Shown here: one piece after another, positions 18,441-27,325 of the stretch
Numbering within the stretch: the stretch's first letter is position 1
Layout: every line of letters begins with the position of its first letter
Assembly (NCBI RefSeq): GCF_013167895.1
Contig: NZ_BLWC01000001.1
Span: 6,138,001-6,202,000, forward strand
Source of the DNA: Streptomyces fulvorobeus
Lineage (GTDB): Bacteria > Actinomycetota > Actinomycetes > Streptomycetales > Streptomycetaceae
Reading direction: 5' to 3'
Length of the DNA stretch: 64,000 nt
Notes under the pieces: generated by a model
Database searches by the model: none
Seen by the model: only the letters and a program-made list of their open reading frames with translations
Told to the model about the DNA's origin: nothing
Translations under genes and position numbers: made by a program

Positions 18441-18833
18441 CAGTGCTCGAACAGTATGCCCGCCGAATATTCATGCCGGTGTGGCGTGAGTTCCTGCGCA
18501 GTACCCATGTGATGAATGGTTGGCTCGCTCTCGGCCAAATACTGCCCTTGTGTACTGATCAGTCCACGAGGGGGCAAAAGTACAGCGTCCGAGATTTCCT
18601 GCGGAAGGCGGACGTCCGACATCTGATCTCCCGAGAGAAAGCACCTCGCAGAGGCTTCAGGATAATGGCGTCCGCAGCCGGGAAAATGCTCATCGCAAGG
18701 GGTGCCCGAAGTAAGAATCTTTCCGCGATCGGCTGTCAAGGCGCCTTTGGCGAGGAGATCTCAAAATGACTCTTCAGTCGTTCGATCGACAGCTCCGGTA
18801 TCGGGGAACCGGCAGATCTGGAGGAGAGAGAGC
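18441..18833. other. Gene-free stretch between amidohydrolase 1 and the SDR
   Basis: About 390 bases with no supported gene, less GC-rich than the flanking genes. The size suggests that the SDR has its own promoter and the cluster is more than one transcript. No clear operator was found. Confidence 0.4.
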
Positions 18834-19679
18834 ATGGAAAGCGTGCAGAAAACACCCGTCTGGCTGGTGACGGGTTGTTCGACCGGGTTCGGCCGAAGCA
18901 TCGCCGCCCATCTGCTGGAGGAGGGCTTCCGAGTGGTGGTCACCGCCCGCGGGACCGAGCGGGTCGGAGATCTCGGTGATCACGACAACGCGTTCGCCGT
19001 AGCCCTGGACGTCACCGACGAGAGCAGCGTGGCAGATGCGGTGGCGCGGGCGGAGGAGCACTTCGGGCGGATCGACGTGGTGGTCAACAACGCGGGCATC
19101 GGCTACTTCGCCGCGGTGGAGGAAACTTCCCCGCAGACCGTGCAGCGTCTCTTCGATGTCAACTTCCACGGTGTCGCCCGCGTCGTCCACGCGGTCCTGC
19201 CGGGGATGCGGGCCCGCCGCTCGGGCATGATCGTGAACCTGACCTCGATGGGCGGCCTGGTCGGACACCCGTCCGGGGGCTACTACTGCGCCACGAAATT
19301 CGCCGTCGAGGGCCTGTCGGAGAGCCTGCGGCACGAAGTGGAGCCCCTGGGTATCCACGTCATGACGGTTGAGCCGTCCGCGTTCCGTACCAACTGGGCC
19401 AGTTCCGCACAGGAGACGCAGGATCCGATCGCGGACTACGACCAGACCGCCGGCGCCGCGCGCCGCGCTTACCGTGACTCCGTCGGCAAGCAGGCCGGAG
19501 ACCCCGGCCGTGCGGCCCGCGCCCTGCTCAGGGCCGTCACCGCTCCGGAGCCGCCCCATCACCTGCTGCTCGGCGCCGAAGCCTACGACGTTGCCACCGC
19601 TCAGCTCCGAGCCCGCGCCCATGAGTTCCAGGCTTGGAAGGACACGACCCGCAGCGCTGATTTTCCCATGAGCGCGTAA
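18834..19679 (+). CDS. Short-chain dehydrogenase/reductase within the cluster
   Basis: A 281-residue classical SDR. The NAD(P) site is WLVTGCSTGFGRSIAAHLLE (TGxxxGxG). VDVVVNNAGIGYFAAVEETS carries the NNAG motif, IVNLTSMGG the catalytic Ser region, and GGYYCATKFAVEGLSESL the YxxxK pair. VVVTARGTERV after beta 2 has Arg where NADPH enzymes usually have basic residues, so NADPH is likely. ATG 18834 is preceded by GAGGAGAG. It sits between the two oxidase-amidohydrolase pairs, so reduction of an aldehyde or ketone intermediate is a reasonable guess, for example the decarboxylase product. Confidence 0.88.
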   Translation: MESVQKTPVWLVTGCSTGFGRSIAAHLLEEGFRVVVTARGTERVGDLGDHDNAFAVALDVTDESSVADAVARAEEHFGRIDVVVNNAGIGYFAAVEETSPQTVQRLFDVNFHGVARVVHAVLPGMRARRSGMIVNLTSMGGLVGHPSGGYYCATKFAVEGLSESLRHEVEPLGIHVMTVEPSAFRTNWASSAQETQDPIADYDQTAGAARRAYRDSVGKQAGDPGRAARALLRAVTAPEPPHHLLLGAEAYDVATAQLRARAHEFQAWKDTTRSADFPMSA

Positions 19680-19882
19680 CCCCGCGCTGTGCGCCGTGGT
19701 GTCGCGACGGCCGGGATGGGCACACCGTCGTTCTGGAACTCACTCTCTTTCCGGTGCAGCACGCGACGGTTCCGCGTGAAACTCCCTGGATTGCCGATAC
19801 GCCCGGTGGATGGCCCGCATATTTCGGAATACTCGTTCTATCTCACCATCGGTTGCTGGTCCAACGAGAAGCGGTGACGCGT

Positions 19883-21628
19883 ATGGCGGACGAACCCGTC
19901 CCCGCCTGTGATCTGCAGGTGGACTTTCCTTTCGATTATGCTGCCCACCTGTCGGGGGACCGGCGTATCGGGTGTCTTCCCGAGGCTTCACGCGGTGCAC
20001 CCATAGCGGTCGTGGGAGCCGCCGGTGGCAGCGGTTTGGCGGCCGCGTACGAACTGATGAGGGCAGGATGCCGTCCGGTTCTGTTCGAAGCCGAGACCAG
20101 CGCCGAGGGCCCGGGAGGACGCCGCCTCGGCGGCCGGATGTACTCGCGTCGCATCGACGACGCGGACAGCGCTGTCGCGGAGTTGGGATGCATGCGCTTC
20201 CCCGACTCGTCGAAGCTGCTGCGCCAGTACGCGCGTAACTTCGGAGGGCTGCACTGGCAGGCGTCACGGGACAATTTCGCGGCCGTCACTCCGGTCACCT
20301 TCCTGGACATGGACGGTGTGGGTCATGAGACGCGGAGCCTCGCCGACGTCGGTCCGGAAAGCGAACAGTTGCATCAGGCCCACACCCGCTGGCTACAGGC
20401 CATAGACGACCTGGGCCTGCACCAACTGCTGCGGGAAGCCGCCGACCGTGACCTTCCGGCCGTACGCCGCCGTTGGCGCGCTCTGGTGGATCGGTTCGAG
20501 CAATGGACCTTCTACCGGTTCCTCCGGGACGAGCACGGGGCGGGACTGAACCACGCACAGGCCCGCCTCCTCGGCACCGCTGGGATCGGTCCGGGGATGT
20601 GGGACTCCTTCTTCGACCTGAGCATGCTGGAAGTACTGCGCATGCTGACGGTGACCCAGGGCGCGACCCACTACTTCCCGCTCGAAGGAATCAGTGCCCT
20701 GGCCGACGGCTTCTGGACGCACCCCACCACCGGCCCCGACGGACGGCCCGTCAGTCTCCAGGAGAGCAACGCAGGTGTACTGCGCCCGGAAGTCACCGCG
20801 CTGGACATCGAGGAGGACGCGCGTCGCGGCGTAGTCGTCCACAGTGCCGACGGCAGGAGCGAACGCTTCGCGGCCGTCATCTTCACTCCACAGCTGCACC
20901 TGCTGGAAACAACGGTGGAGGTCCGCTCCACCACACCCGGGGCGTCCGCCTTCGGCCCCAGGATGCTGCGCGCCATCCGGCGGCTGAACTACTGGCAGTC
21001 GTCCAAGACGCTGCTGGTGACGCGGGAACCGTTCTGGGAGGGCACCTCCCTCGACGGGGTCACCATCACCGACCGCCTGCCCCGCGCCACGTACACCACC
21101 GACTACGGACCCCCCAAGGGCGCCGGTGGCCGCAGGGGCGTCATCGACCTCAGCTACACCTGGGGCCAGGACGCCATGAAGATATCCGCGTCCGGCATCG
21201 AGGAGCGCGTGCGCCTGTTCGTGAGGGAGCTCGCCGCGATCCACCCCGGAGCGGCCGAAGAACTGCGCCGCCAAGCCGCGGACGGCGTGGCCCTCACGGT
21301 CTCCTGGGAGAACCAGCCGAACTTCCGGGGGATGTGCCGCCTGTCCCGGCCCGGTGACCACCCCTACCAGCGCGATCTGTTCTCGCATTTCATGAAGGAC
21401 TTCGCCGGCCGCCCCGCGGTGCCGGGCGAACCGCACAACGCCCTGTTCCTGGCCGGTGACGACACGGCCTGGTCACCGGGCTGGCTCGACCATGCGCTGG
21501 CGTCGGGCATCAACGCGGCCTGGGGGGTGCTCAAGCTCCTCGGCGGCGGCTCGGATCCCGGGAACCCCGGGCCCGGCGACCTGTGGAACGACCCCGACTA
21601 CACCCCGTTGCCCACATCCGCTGACTGA
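19883..21628 (+). CDS. FAD-dependent amine oxidase 2, paralogue of oxidase 1 with altered Gly loop
   Basis: A 581-residue flavoprotein very like oxidase 1 from the shared start DLQVDFPFDYAAH to the shared end GDLWNDPDYTPLPT; by eye about 60% identical. All main blocks are present: RRLGGRMYSRR, WDSFFDLSMLEVLRM, ISALADGFWTHP, and NALFLAGDDTAWSPGW with LDHALASGINAAWG. The oddity is the FAD loop. It reads IAVVGAAGGSGLAAAYEL, one Ala longer than the GAGGSG of oxidase 1, so the GxGxxG spacing is changed. The extra codon is GCC near 20018-20023 and keeps the frame. It may be altered or inactive, or partner oxidase 1. ATG 19883 is my start; GTG 19874 is also possible. Confidence 0.88.
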   Translation: MADEPVPACDLQVDFPFDYAAHLSGDRRIGCLPEASRGAPIAVVGAAGGSGLAAAYELMRAGCRPVLFEAETSAEGPGGRRLGGRMYSRRIDDADSAVAELGCMRFPDSSKLLRQYARNFGGLHWQASRDNFAAVTPVTFLDMDGVGHETRSLADVGPESEQLHQAHTRWLQAIDDLGLHQLLREAADRDLPAVRRRWRALVDRFEQWTFYRFLRDEHGAGLNHAQARLLGTAGIGPGMWDSFFDLSMLEVLRMLTVTQGATHYFPLEGISALADGFWTHPTTGPDGRPVSLQESNAGVLRPEVTALDIEEDARRGVVVHSADGRSERFAAVIFTPQLHLLETTVEVRSTTPGASAFGPRMLRAIRRLNYWQSSKTLLVTREPFWEGTSLDGVTITDRLPRATYTTDYGPPKGAGGRRGVIDLSYTWGQDAMKISASGIEERVRLFVRELAAIHPGAAEELRRQAADGVALTVSWENQPNFRGMCRLSRPGDHPYQRDLFSHFMKDFAGRPAVPGEPHNALFLAGDDTAWSPGWLDHALASGINAAWGVLKLLGGGSDPGNPGPGDLWNDPDYTPLPTSAD

Positions 21629-21673
21629 CATCCGCCTGGCCTCGATGGGAGGCCGGAGTCTGGGGGGAAAGCT

Positions 21674-22885
21674 GTGCCCGAACGCATCCTTGTGACAGCG
21701 GCGCGCTGGTGGGACGGAACCAGCGACACCACGAGACCGGGGGCCCGAATCCTCGTGCACGGCGGACGAATCGAGACGGTGGGCCGGGCCGCCGCGGCAA
21801 GCCGCGGTGTCCGCGTGCTCGATCTGGGTGAGCGCACCGTTCTGCCCGGACTCATCGACTGCCACGTGCACCTCTCCGAGGTGGCGGACACCGACCTCAC
21901 CGATGCGCTCAGCCTGCGGACCCTCGCCGCCCTCGCTCCACTGCGGGACCTGCTGGACGCCGGCTTCACCACCGTCCGCGACCTGGGCGGCGCCTCGCGG
22001 GAACCCCTGGCCATCCACTTGCGCGATGCCATCGCGGCAGGCACCATCCCCGGCCCCCGCCTGCTCGTGGCACCCCATCTGATCTCCGCGCGAGCCGGTC
22101 ACGGTGACCGCACCTCCTTCGCAGTGGGCGCCACGGAGCTGGGAGCGGTAGCCGACGGGGCCGACGAAGTGGTCCGTCACGTACGGAACGACGCCCGGCA
22201 CCGCGCCGACTGGATCAAGTGCGCCGCCACCGGCGGGCTCACCAGCCCGACCGACGCACCCGACCGCCCCACCTACACGCAGACCGAACTCGACGCCCTG
22301 GTCGGCGCCGCCACGGACCTGGGCCTGCCCTGCGCCGTCCACGCCTTCTCCGACGAAGGGATCAGGCGCGCGGTCAGCGCCGGCGTACGTTCCGTGGAAC
22401 ACGCCTGCCTGGCGACTCCGGACGTCCTGGATCTGCTGGCCAGTTCCGGCGTCTATCTCGTGCCCACCCTGCATGTGGTCAACATTTTCCTCGACCACCT
22501 CGACAACGATGACTTCTGGCACGACAAACTGCCGGAATCCCGCGAAAAGCTCGCCCGCCATGCCGACACCCTGCGCCGACACGGCCGGCGTGTCAGCGCC
22601 TGCACGACCCGCGTCGCCTTCGGCACCGACGCCGGGATGTTCCCCCACGCGGACAACTGGCGCGAGTTCCCCGCCATGACCAGCGCCGGCTTCACTGCCC
22701 ACCGGGCCCTGACCTCCGCCACCAGCATCGCCGCCGACCTGCTCGACCGACCGGACCTGGGCCGCATCACCCCGGGTGCCACCGCCGATCTCATCGCCGT
22801 CCCCTGCGACCCCTTCCACGACATCGAGGCCCTCCACCACGTGGACTTCGTCATGCGCACCGGACGCATCCACCGCGAACCCTGA
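21674..22885 (+). CDS. Metal-dependent amidohydrolase 2, paralogue of amidohydrolase 1
   Basis: A 403-residue amidohydrolase with the same ligand set as amidohydrolase 1: LPGLIDCHVHL, ADWIKCAATGGL (carboxylated Lys), CAVHAFSDEG, VRSVEHACLA and AFGTDAGMFPHADNW. The shared AGMFPHA-NWREFP block marks the two as close paralogues, about half identical by eye. The block after WIK differs (CAATGG here, FAGGGG in the first), so substrate preference may differ. It starts with GTG 21674 behind a GGGGGGAA ribosome site, 45 bases after amine oxidase 2, repeating the oxidase-amidohydrolase order. Confidence 0.88.
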   Translation: MPERILVTAARWWDGTSDTTRPGARILVHGGRIETVGRAAAASRGVRVLDLGERTVLPGLIDCHVHLSEVADTDLTDALSLRTLAALAPLRDLLDAGFTTVRDLGGASREPLAIHLRDAIAAGTIPGPRLLVAPHLISARAGHGDRTSFAVGATELGAVADGADEVVRHVRNDARHRADWIKCAATGGLTSPTDAPDRPTYTQTELDALVGAATDLGLPCAVHAFSDEGIRRAVSAGVRSVEHACLATPDVLDLLASSGVYLVPTLHVVNIFLDHLDNDDFWHDKLPESREKLARHADTLRRHGRRVSACTTRVAFGTDAGMFPHADNWREFPAMTSAGFTAHRALTSATSIAADLLDRPDLGRITPGATADLIAVPCDPFHDIEALHHVDFVMRTGRIHREP

Positions 22886-23066
22886 GGCCACTGTCCACAG
22901 GCGTTTCCCACCGATCCCTGCATCCGCCCTCCGGCCGGCCGGGCGCCGTCCGCACCGGGGCCGGCGGGACACGAAAGCCAGCCGATATCGGAGCGAGCGG
23001 CAGGGGCCGGGAAGGGCAGCTCCCCAGGCCGCACCCGTCGCTCCGCGCGAACCCGGAAGGACACCC

Positions 23067-24752
23067 ATGAACGCGACCGATTCCCCGCCGGAAACGACCA
23101 TCACCGGCCACCTCCTCGACCGTCTTCACAGCTTGGGAGTGCGGCATCTGTTCGGTGTGGCCGGCGACTACAACCTGCGCATGCTCGACGAGGTCCTGGC
23201 GCATCCGGGCATGCAATGGGTAGGCACAGCCAGCGAACTGGGGGCCGCGTACGCCGCTGACGGCTACGCACGCGTCCGCGGGTTCGCCGCCGTGCTCACC
23301 ACCCACGGAGTCGGCGAGCTGAGCGCGATCAACGGCGTAGCGGGCAGCTACGCCGAGTACGTGCCCCTGCTGCACATCGCAGTCGGTCCGCCCAGGTCGA
23401 AGGAGCAGGACGGCGCCGTGGCCCACCACACACTGGGCGACGGAGACTACGAACACTTCGCACGCGCTTTCCGGCAGGTGGTATGCGCCGACGCTCTGGT
23501 CAGGCCCGAGGACGGCCCTGCCGAGATCGACCGGGTCATCACCGCCTGCCTGCGGGAGAGTCGTCCCGGATACCTGCGACTGCCACAGGACGTGGCCCTT
23601 TCGAGTGCCCCGTCGCCCTCAGGAAGCCTGGGCCGCCCGGACCGGCACGCCGCCGACCAGCACAGCCTCGCTGCCTTCCTCGACGCTGCCGCACGCAGGA
23701 TCGAGACGGCGGGCACCATCGCGGTCCTGGCCGACAGCCTGGTGGACCGGTTCGACGCCCGCGCCGAGTTGTCCGACCTGCTGAGCGCCGGTTCTCTCCC
23801 GCACGCCGTCGTCGTGTCGGGCAAAGGTGTCGTCGACGAGAGTGCCCCCCACTGCCTCGGCCTGTACGCGGGAGCGTGCAGTGACGACACCGTCCGCACC
23901 GCCATCGACAGCGCGGACCTGTTGATCCGTGCCGGAGTACGGCTCGCCGACACGACCAGCGGCGGATTCACCCACGGCTACGACCCGGACCGGGGTATCA
24001 GTGCCGGCCCCACCACCGTGAGCGTGGACGGCGCTGCCTTCCCGGATGTGGGCCTCCGCGCCGCGCTGGCGGGCCTCGCCCGACTCGTCGAGGACCGTCG
24101 CATGACCGCATCCACGCCAGCGGCATCCGCACCCCGCCACCCGTCACCCTCCGGCGACAGCACGCTGAGCCAGGCGTACCTGTGGCATGCGGTGAGCGCC
24201 GCCGTGCGACCTGACCACACGGTCGTCGCGGACCAGGGAACACCCCTGTTCGGCATCTCGCCCTACCGCCTGCCGGCAGGCGCCCGCTTCTTGGCCCAGC
24301 CCGTCTGGGGTTCCATCGGGTACAGCCTGCCGGCACTTCTGGGCGCCCAGCTCGCCGATCCCTCACGGCGGGGTCTGCTGCTCATCGGCGACGGAGCGGC
24401 ACAACTGACCATCCAGGAACTCGGCACCATCGGCCGCCACCGGCTCACACCCGTCATCGTCCTCGTGAACAACGACGGATACACGGTCGAACGCGCCCTG
24501 CACAATCCGCGAGCCGTTTACAACGACATCACGCCCTGGCGATGGACCGATCTGCCGGCCGCTCTCGGAGTACCCGAACCGCTCGTTCTCACCGTCCGCA
24601 CCAGGGCTGAACTCGATCGCTCCCTTTCGATGGCCGCCGCCACCGAGGACCGCATGGTCTTCATCGAAGCGTGCACAGCGCCGGACGACACTCCCGTACT
24701 TCTGTCCCGATTCGCCGAGATTGCGAGGCGGCAAGCCGAGGACGCGCAGTAA
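23067..24752 (+). CDS. Thiamine-diphosphate 2-oxoacid decarboxylase (indolepyruvate/pyruvate decarboxylase type)
   Basis: A 561-residue enzyme of the pyruvate/indolepyruvate decarboxylase family, which converts a 2-oxo acid to an aldehyde and CO2. It has LFGVAGDYNLRMLDEVL (catalytic Asp), ASELGAAYAADGYAR (cofactor-activating Glu), VAHHTLGDGDYEHF (the HH pair) and the ThDP/Mg motif GDGAAQLTIQELGTIG to VNNDGYTVE. Length is normal. ATG 23067 has GGAAGG just before it; the open frame upstream lacks family features. It follows amidohydrolase 2 by 181 bases and closes the cluster. Amine oxidase followed by this enzyme is the logic of amino acid to oxo acid to aldehyde. Confidence 0.92.
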   Translation: MNATDSPPETTITGHLLDRLHSLGVRHLFGVAGDYNLRMLDEVLAHPGMQWVGTASELGAAYAADGYARVRGFAAVLTTHGVGELSAINGVAGSYAEYVPLLHIAVGPPRSKEQDGAVAHHTLGDGDYEHFARAFRQVVCADALVRPEDGPAEIDRVITACLRESRPGYLRLPQDVALSSAPSPSGSLGRPDRHAADQHSLAAFLDAAARRIETAGTIAVLADSLVDRFDARAELSDLLSAGSLPHAVVVSGKGVVDESAPHCLGLYAGACSDDTVRTAIDSADLLIRAGVRLADTTSGGFTHGYDPDRGISAGPTTVSVDGAAFPDVGLRAALAGLARLVEDRRMTASTPAASAPRHPSPSGDSTLSQAYLWHAVSAAVRPDHTVVADQGTPLFGISPYRLPAGARFLAQPVWGSIGYSLPALLGAQLADPSRRGLLLIGDGAAQLTIQELGTIGRHRLTPVIVLVNNDGYTVERALHNPRAVYNDITPWRWTDLPAALGVPEPLVLTVRTRAELDRSLSMAAATEDRMVFIEACTAPDDTPVLLSRFAEIARRQAEDAQ

Positions 24753-25012
24753 CGTCCATGAACATGGTGGCACTCCTCCTGAACCGTGGAGTCGATCCAT
24801 ACCGCTCCCCGGTCGCCTCGGTCGCGTCACCTCACCTCGCGGGAAGCGGGGCGACCGCCCTGACGCGCGGGGAGGCGCGAGCGGCGCCGCGTGGCCGTCC
24901 GCGCCCCACCTCGCGCCCGCCGCGACCGGGCCGGGCCGGCGCCCGGGGCCGGGAGGGCATGCACCGGCGCCCGGGCGCCGGGCCGGAAACGAACCGGGAC
25001 CGGAATCAATCA
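24753..25012. other. Gene-free stretch after the cluster
   Basis: Very GC-rich, no supported gene. It separates the decarboxylase from the promoter of the glucanase gene. No clear terminator stem was found. Confidence 0.35.
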
Positions 25013-25041
25013 TTGACGTGTCCCTGGCAGATGGCTAACGT
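25013..25041 (+). promoter_or_regulatory. Promoter of the GH64 glucanase gene
   Basis: TTGACG at 25013-25018 and TAACGT at 25036-25041 are spaced by 17 bases, a good housekeeping-sigma match. The -10 abuts the palindrome at 25041-25060, so a bound repressor would block transcription. Confidence 0.7.
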
Positions 25042-25060
25042 CCTGAGAGCGCTCTCAGGA
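25041..25060. promoter_or_regulatory. Perfect 20-bp palindromic LacI/CebR-like operator
   Basis: TCCTGAGAGCGCTCTCAGGA is its own reverse complement. The GAGCGCTC core is that of the cello-oligosaccharide repressor CebR and related LacI-type operators in Streptomyces. It overlaps the transcription start region of the glucanase. The flanks differ from the canonical TGGGAGCGCTCCCA, so a related repressor may bind instead. Confidence 0.75.
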
Positions 25061-25198
25061 CGCGCCCCGGATGGATCTCTTCCCCCGCCCGCACGGCAGG
25101 ACCGTGCACCGCACCCGCGCACCGCACAGAGCTTCCGCCCGCCGCGCGTCCAGAAGGTGTCCCCCCACCGCACGGCACTTCCACCAAGGAGGAAGAGC

Positions 25199-26407
25199 TT
25201 GTCCGTCACCCGTTCCACACCCCGGATCAGGCCCGCTTCGCTGCTCGCCGCCTTCGCCCTGGCCGCCGGCCTGCTGGTCGCCACGCCCCCGTCCGACGCA
25301 GGCGCCGCCGTCCCCGCCACCATCCCCCTCACCGTGACCAACAACTCCGGCCGGAGTGACCAGGTCCACGTCTACGTCATCGGCACCGAACTGGCCACCG
25401 GCCGCCAGGGATGGGCCGACGCCTCCGGCACGTTCCACCCGTGGCCCGCCGGTGGCAACCCCCCGACCCCCGCGCCGGACGCGTCGATCCCCGGCCCGGC
25501 CAGAGGCCAGGCGCTGACGATCCGGATGCCCAAGTTCTCCGGCCGGGTGTACTTCAGCTACGGCCAGAAGCTCGTCTTCCGCCTGACCACCGGCGGTCTG
25601 GTGCAGCCCGCCGTGCAGAACCCGAGCGACCCCAACGCGAACATCCTCTTCAACTGGACGGAGTACACGCTCAACGACTCCGGCCTGTGGATCAACAGCA
25701 CGCAGGTCGACATGTTCTCCGCCCCGTACGCGGTCGGCGTGAAGCGTCCCGACGGCACGACGAAGACCACCGGCCACCTCAAGCCCGGTGGTTACAACGG
25801 GTTCTTCAACGCCCTGCGCGCGCAGCCGGGCGGCTGGGCCAACCTGATCAGGACGCGCTCCGACGGCACAATCCTGCGGGCCCTCGCCCCCGGCCACGGC
25901 ATCGAGGCCGGCGCGCTGCCCGCCACGGTGATGAACGACTACGTCAACCGCGTCTGGACCAAGTACGCGACCCAGACGCTCACCGTGACGCCCTTCGCCA
26001 ACCAGCCCTCGATCAAGTACTACGGCCGGGTCTCCGGCGGCGTCATGAACTTCACCAACGGCAGCGGCGCCCTGGTCACCAGCTTCCAGAAGCCGGACTC
26101 CGACAGCATCTTCGGGTGCTACAAGCTGCTCGACGCCCCGAACGACCTGGTCCGCGGCCCCATCTCCCGTACCCTGTGCGCCGGTTACAACCGCTCCACC
26201 CTGCTCACCAACCCCAACCAGCCCGACACGAGCAGCGCCGGCTTCTACCAGGACGCGGTCACCAACCACTACTCCCGGAAGATCCACGCCCAGATGGCCG
26301 ACGGCAAGGCGTACGGCTTCGCGTTCGACGACGTCGGCGCGCACGAGTCGCTGGTTCACGACGGCGACCCGCGACAGGCGTACATCACGCTCGACCCGTT
26401 CAGCTGA
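25199..26407 (+). CDS. Secreted GH64 endo-beta-1,3-glucanase (laminaripentaose-producing type)
   Basis: A 402-residue secreted glycoside hydrolase of family 64, which cuts beta-1,3-glucan such as fungal cell wall or callose. A Sec signal peptide covers residues 1-38. The catalytic pair lies in FNWTEYTL (Glu155) and STQVDMFS (Asp171), with the 16-residue spacing known for the family's Glu/Asp pair. YNGFFNALRA and the KIHAQMADGKAYGFAFDDVG ending are also typical. It starts with a TTG at 25199, six bases after AGGAGG; no ATG or GTG fits the signal peptide as well. The palindromic operator upstream suggests repression lifted by an oligosaccharide. A hairpin follows at 26429. Confidence 0.93.
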   Translation: MSVTRSTPRIRPASLLAAFALAAGLLVATPPSDAGAAVPATIPLTVTNNSGRSDQVHVYVIGTELATGRQGWADASGTFHPWPAGGNPPTPAPDASIPGPARGQALTIRMPKFSGRVYFSYGQKLVFRLTTGGLVQPAVQNPSDPNANILFNWTEYTLNDSGLWINSTQVDMFSAPYAVGVKRPDGTTKTTGHLKPGGYNGFFNALRAQPGGWANLIRTRSDGTILRALAPGHGIEAGALPATVMNDYVNRVWTKYATQTLTVTPFANQPSIKYYGRVSGGVMNFTNGSGALVTSFQKPDSDSIFGCYKLLDAPNDLVRGPISRTLCAGYNRSTLLTNPNQPDTSSAGFYQDAVTNHYSRKIHAQMADGKAYGFAFDDVGAHESLVHDGDPRQAYITLDPFS

Positions 26408-26428
26408 CCGGAGCGGGGACCACGACCG

Positions 26429-26455
26429 GGCCGGGGGTGTCGGCGCCCCCCGGCC
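26429..26455 (+). terminator. Terminator hairpin after the glucanase gene
   Basis: GGCCGGGGG pairs with CCCCCGGCC around a nine-base loop, 21 bases after the stop codon. Confidence 0.6.
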
Positions 26456-26637
26456 ATCCCGCGTCCCGCGTGGCACTCCTCCAGGAGCCGCCGCCAGATC
26501 TCGCTGATCGTCGGGCAGGCCGGGGCGGCAGCTCGCTGTTCATCGGGGGAGGGGGAGGCTGTGGCGGCGTGCTGACGCCGGACCTGCGCCCGATCCATGG
26601 GCATCAGCAACAACGCCGGCCACGTACGCCGGTGTTC

Positions 26638-27325
26638 TCACGCCTTGTACGCATGGGGGTGCCCGGTTGGAGTAACCGCGCAAGCGGCGGCGCGCCAGTC
26701 GCGGGGGATGTGCCGTAGGCGGCGCGGAACGCGCGGCTGAAGCGGGGCAGGCTGGTGAAACCGAAGCGGTGAGCGATGACCGTCTGTCGCGTTGCGGGTG
26801 AGTAGGTCAGTCAGGTGGGGTGGTTGTGTTCCCGCTTGGGTGGCGAGCCGGATGAGGAAGGGGATGACCAGCGAGGCGATCTCGGTATCGGCGTGCAGGG
26901 GTACGGCGGTCAGACGCGGAAGGTCGGACTGGGAGATGCCCAGCATCGATCGAGGTGTCTGCAGAACGTGCGCACGGAAGAGGACGGGAAGGAAGTGGGT
27001 TGCAGTGCGACCTGGTTGCCGTTCGGATCGATCACGAAACGGCCTGAGTCCTGGACGCACACGTTGAGGTGATCGTCGGCGACCCCGTCGATCCTCCGTG
27101 TCGGATGGCGGACCTGGATAGGGTCGGAGGCCGCTGTGACCACCGGCAGGGCGCCGAGCTCGGTGGCTTTGAGTCTGCCATGGCCGGAAGTGTCAGCCGG
27201 CGTGGAGACGTCGAGGCGGACGGAGGCGAGCTCCCCGTACGTCTGGCTGATCACTTCGTGCCAGTAGGCCAGTAGGCCAGGCGGTCAGCAGCGGGCAGCA
27301 TGGCGGTGGACAGCTCGATAATCAT
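26638..27325 (-). pseudogene. Broken AraC-family regulator (8-bp duplication and internal deletion)
   Basis: The gene would start at ATG 27325 behind GGAGG and encode an AraC regulator with an AraC_binding_2 sensor domain (ADRLAYWHEVIS, then LKATELGALPVVTAASDP). A perfect 8-bp tandem duplication (CCAGTAGG twice, 27261-27276) shifts the frame after about 14 codons. The sensor part then continues in another frame to about 26800. Its end joins directly to the last helices of the DNA-binding domain (VIAHRFGFTSLPRFSRAFRA then AYG), so about 80 residues of helix-turn-helix are missing, and a further frameshift precedes the stop at 26638. It is a dead gene whose order of damage is still readable. 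Confidence 0.8.
27261..27276. repeat. 8-bp perfect tandem duplication (CCAGTAGG x2)
   Basis: Two adjacent copies of CCAGTAGG, followed by a similar CCAGGCGG. Removing one copy restores the open frame ADRLAYWHEVIS at the start of the AraC-type gene, so the duplication is the disrupting event. Confidence 0.9.

Noticed and set aside
24671..25198. Upstream extension of the glucanase frame
   Set aside because: It runs through the promoter and operator; the TTG at 25199 has the ribosome site and signal peptide.
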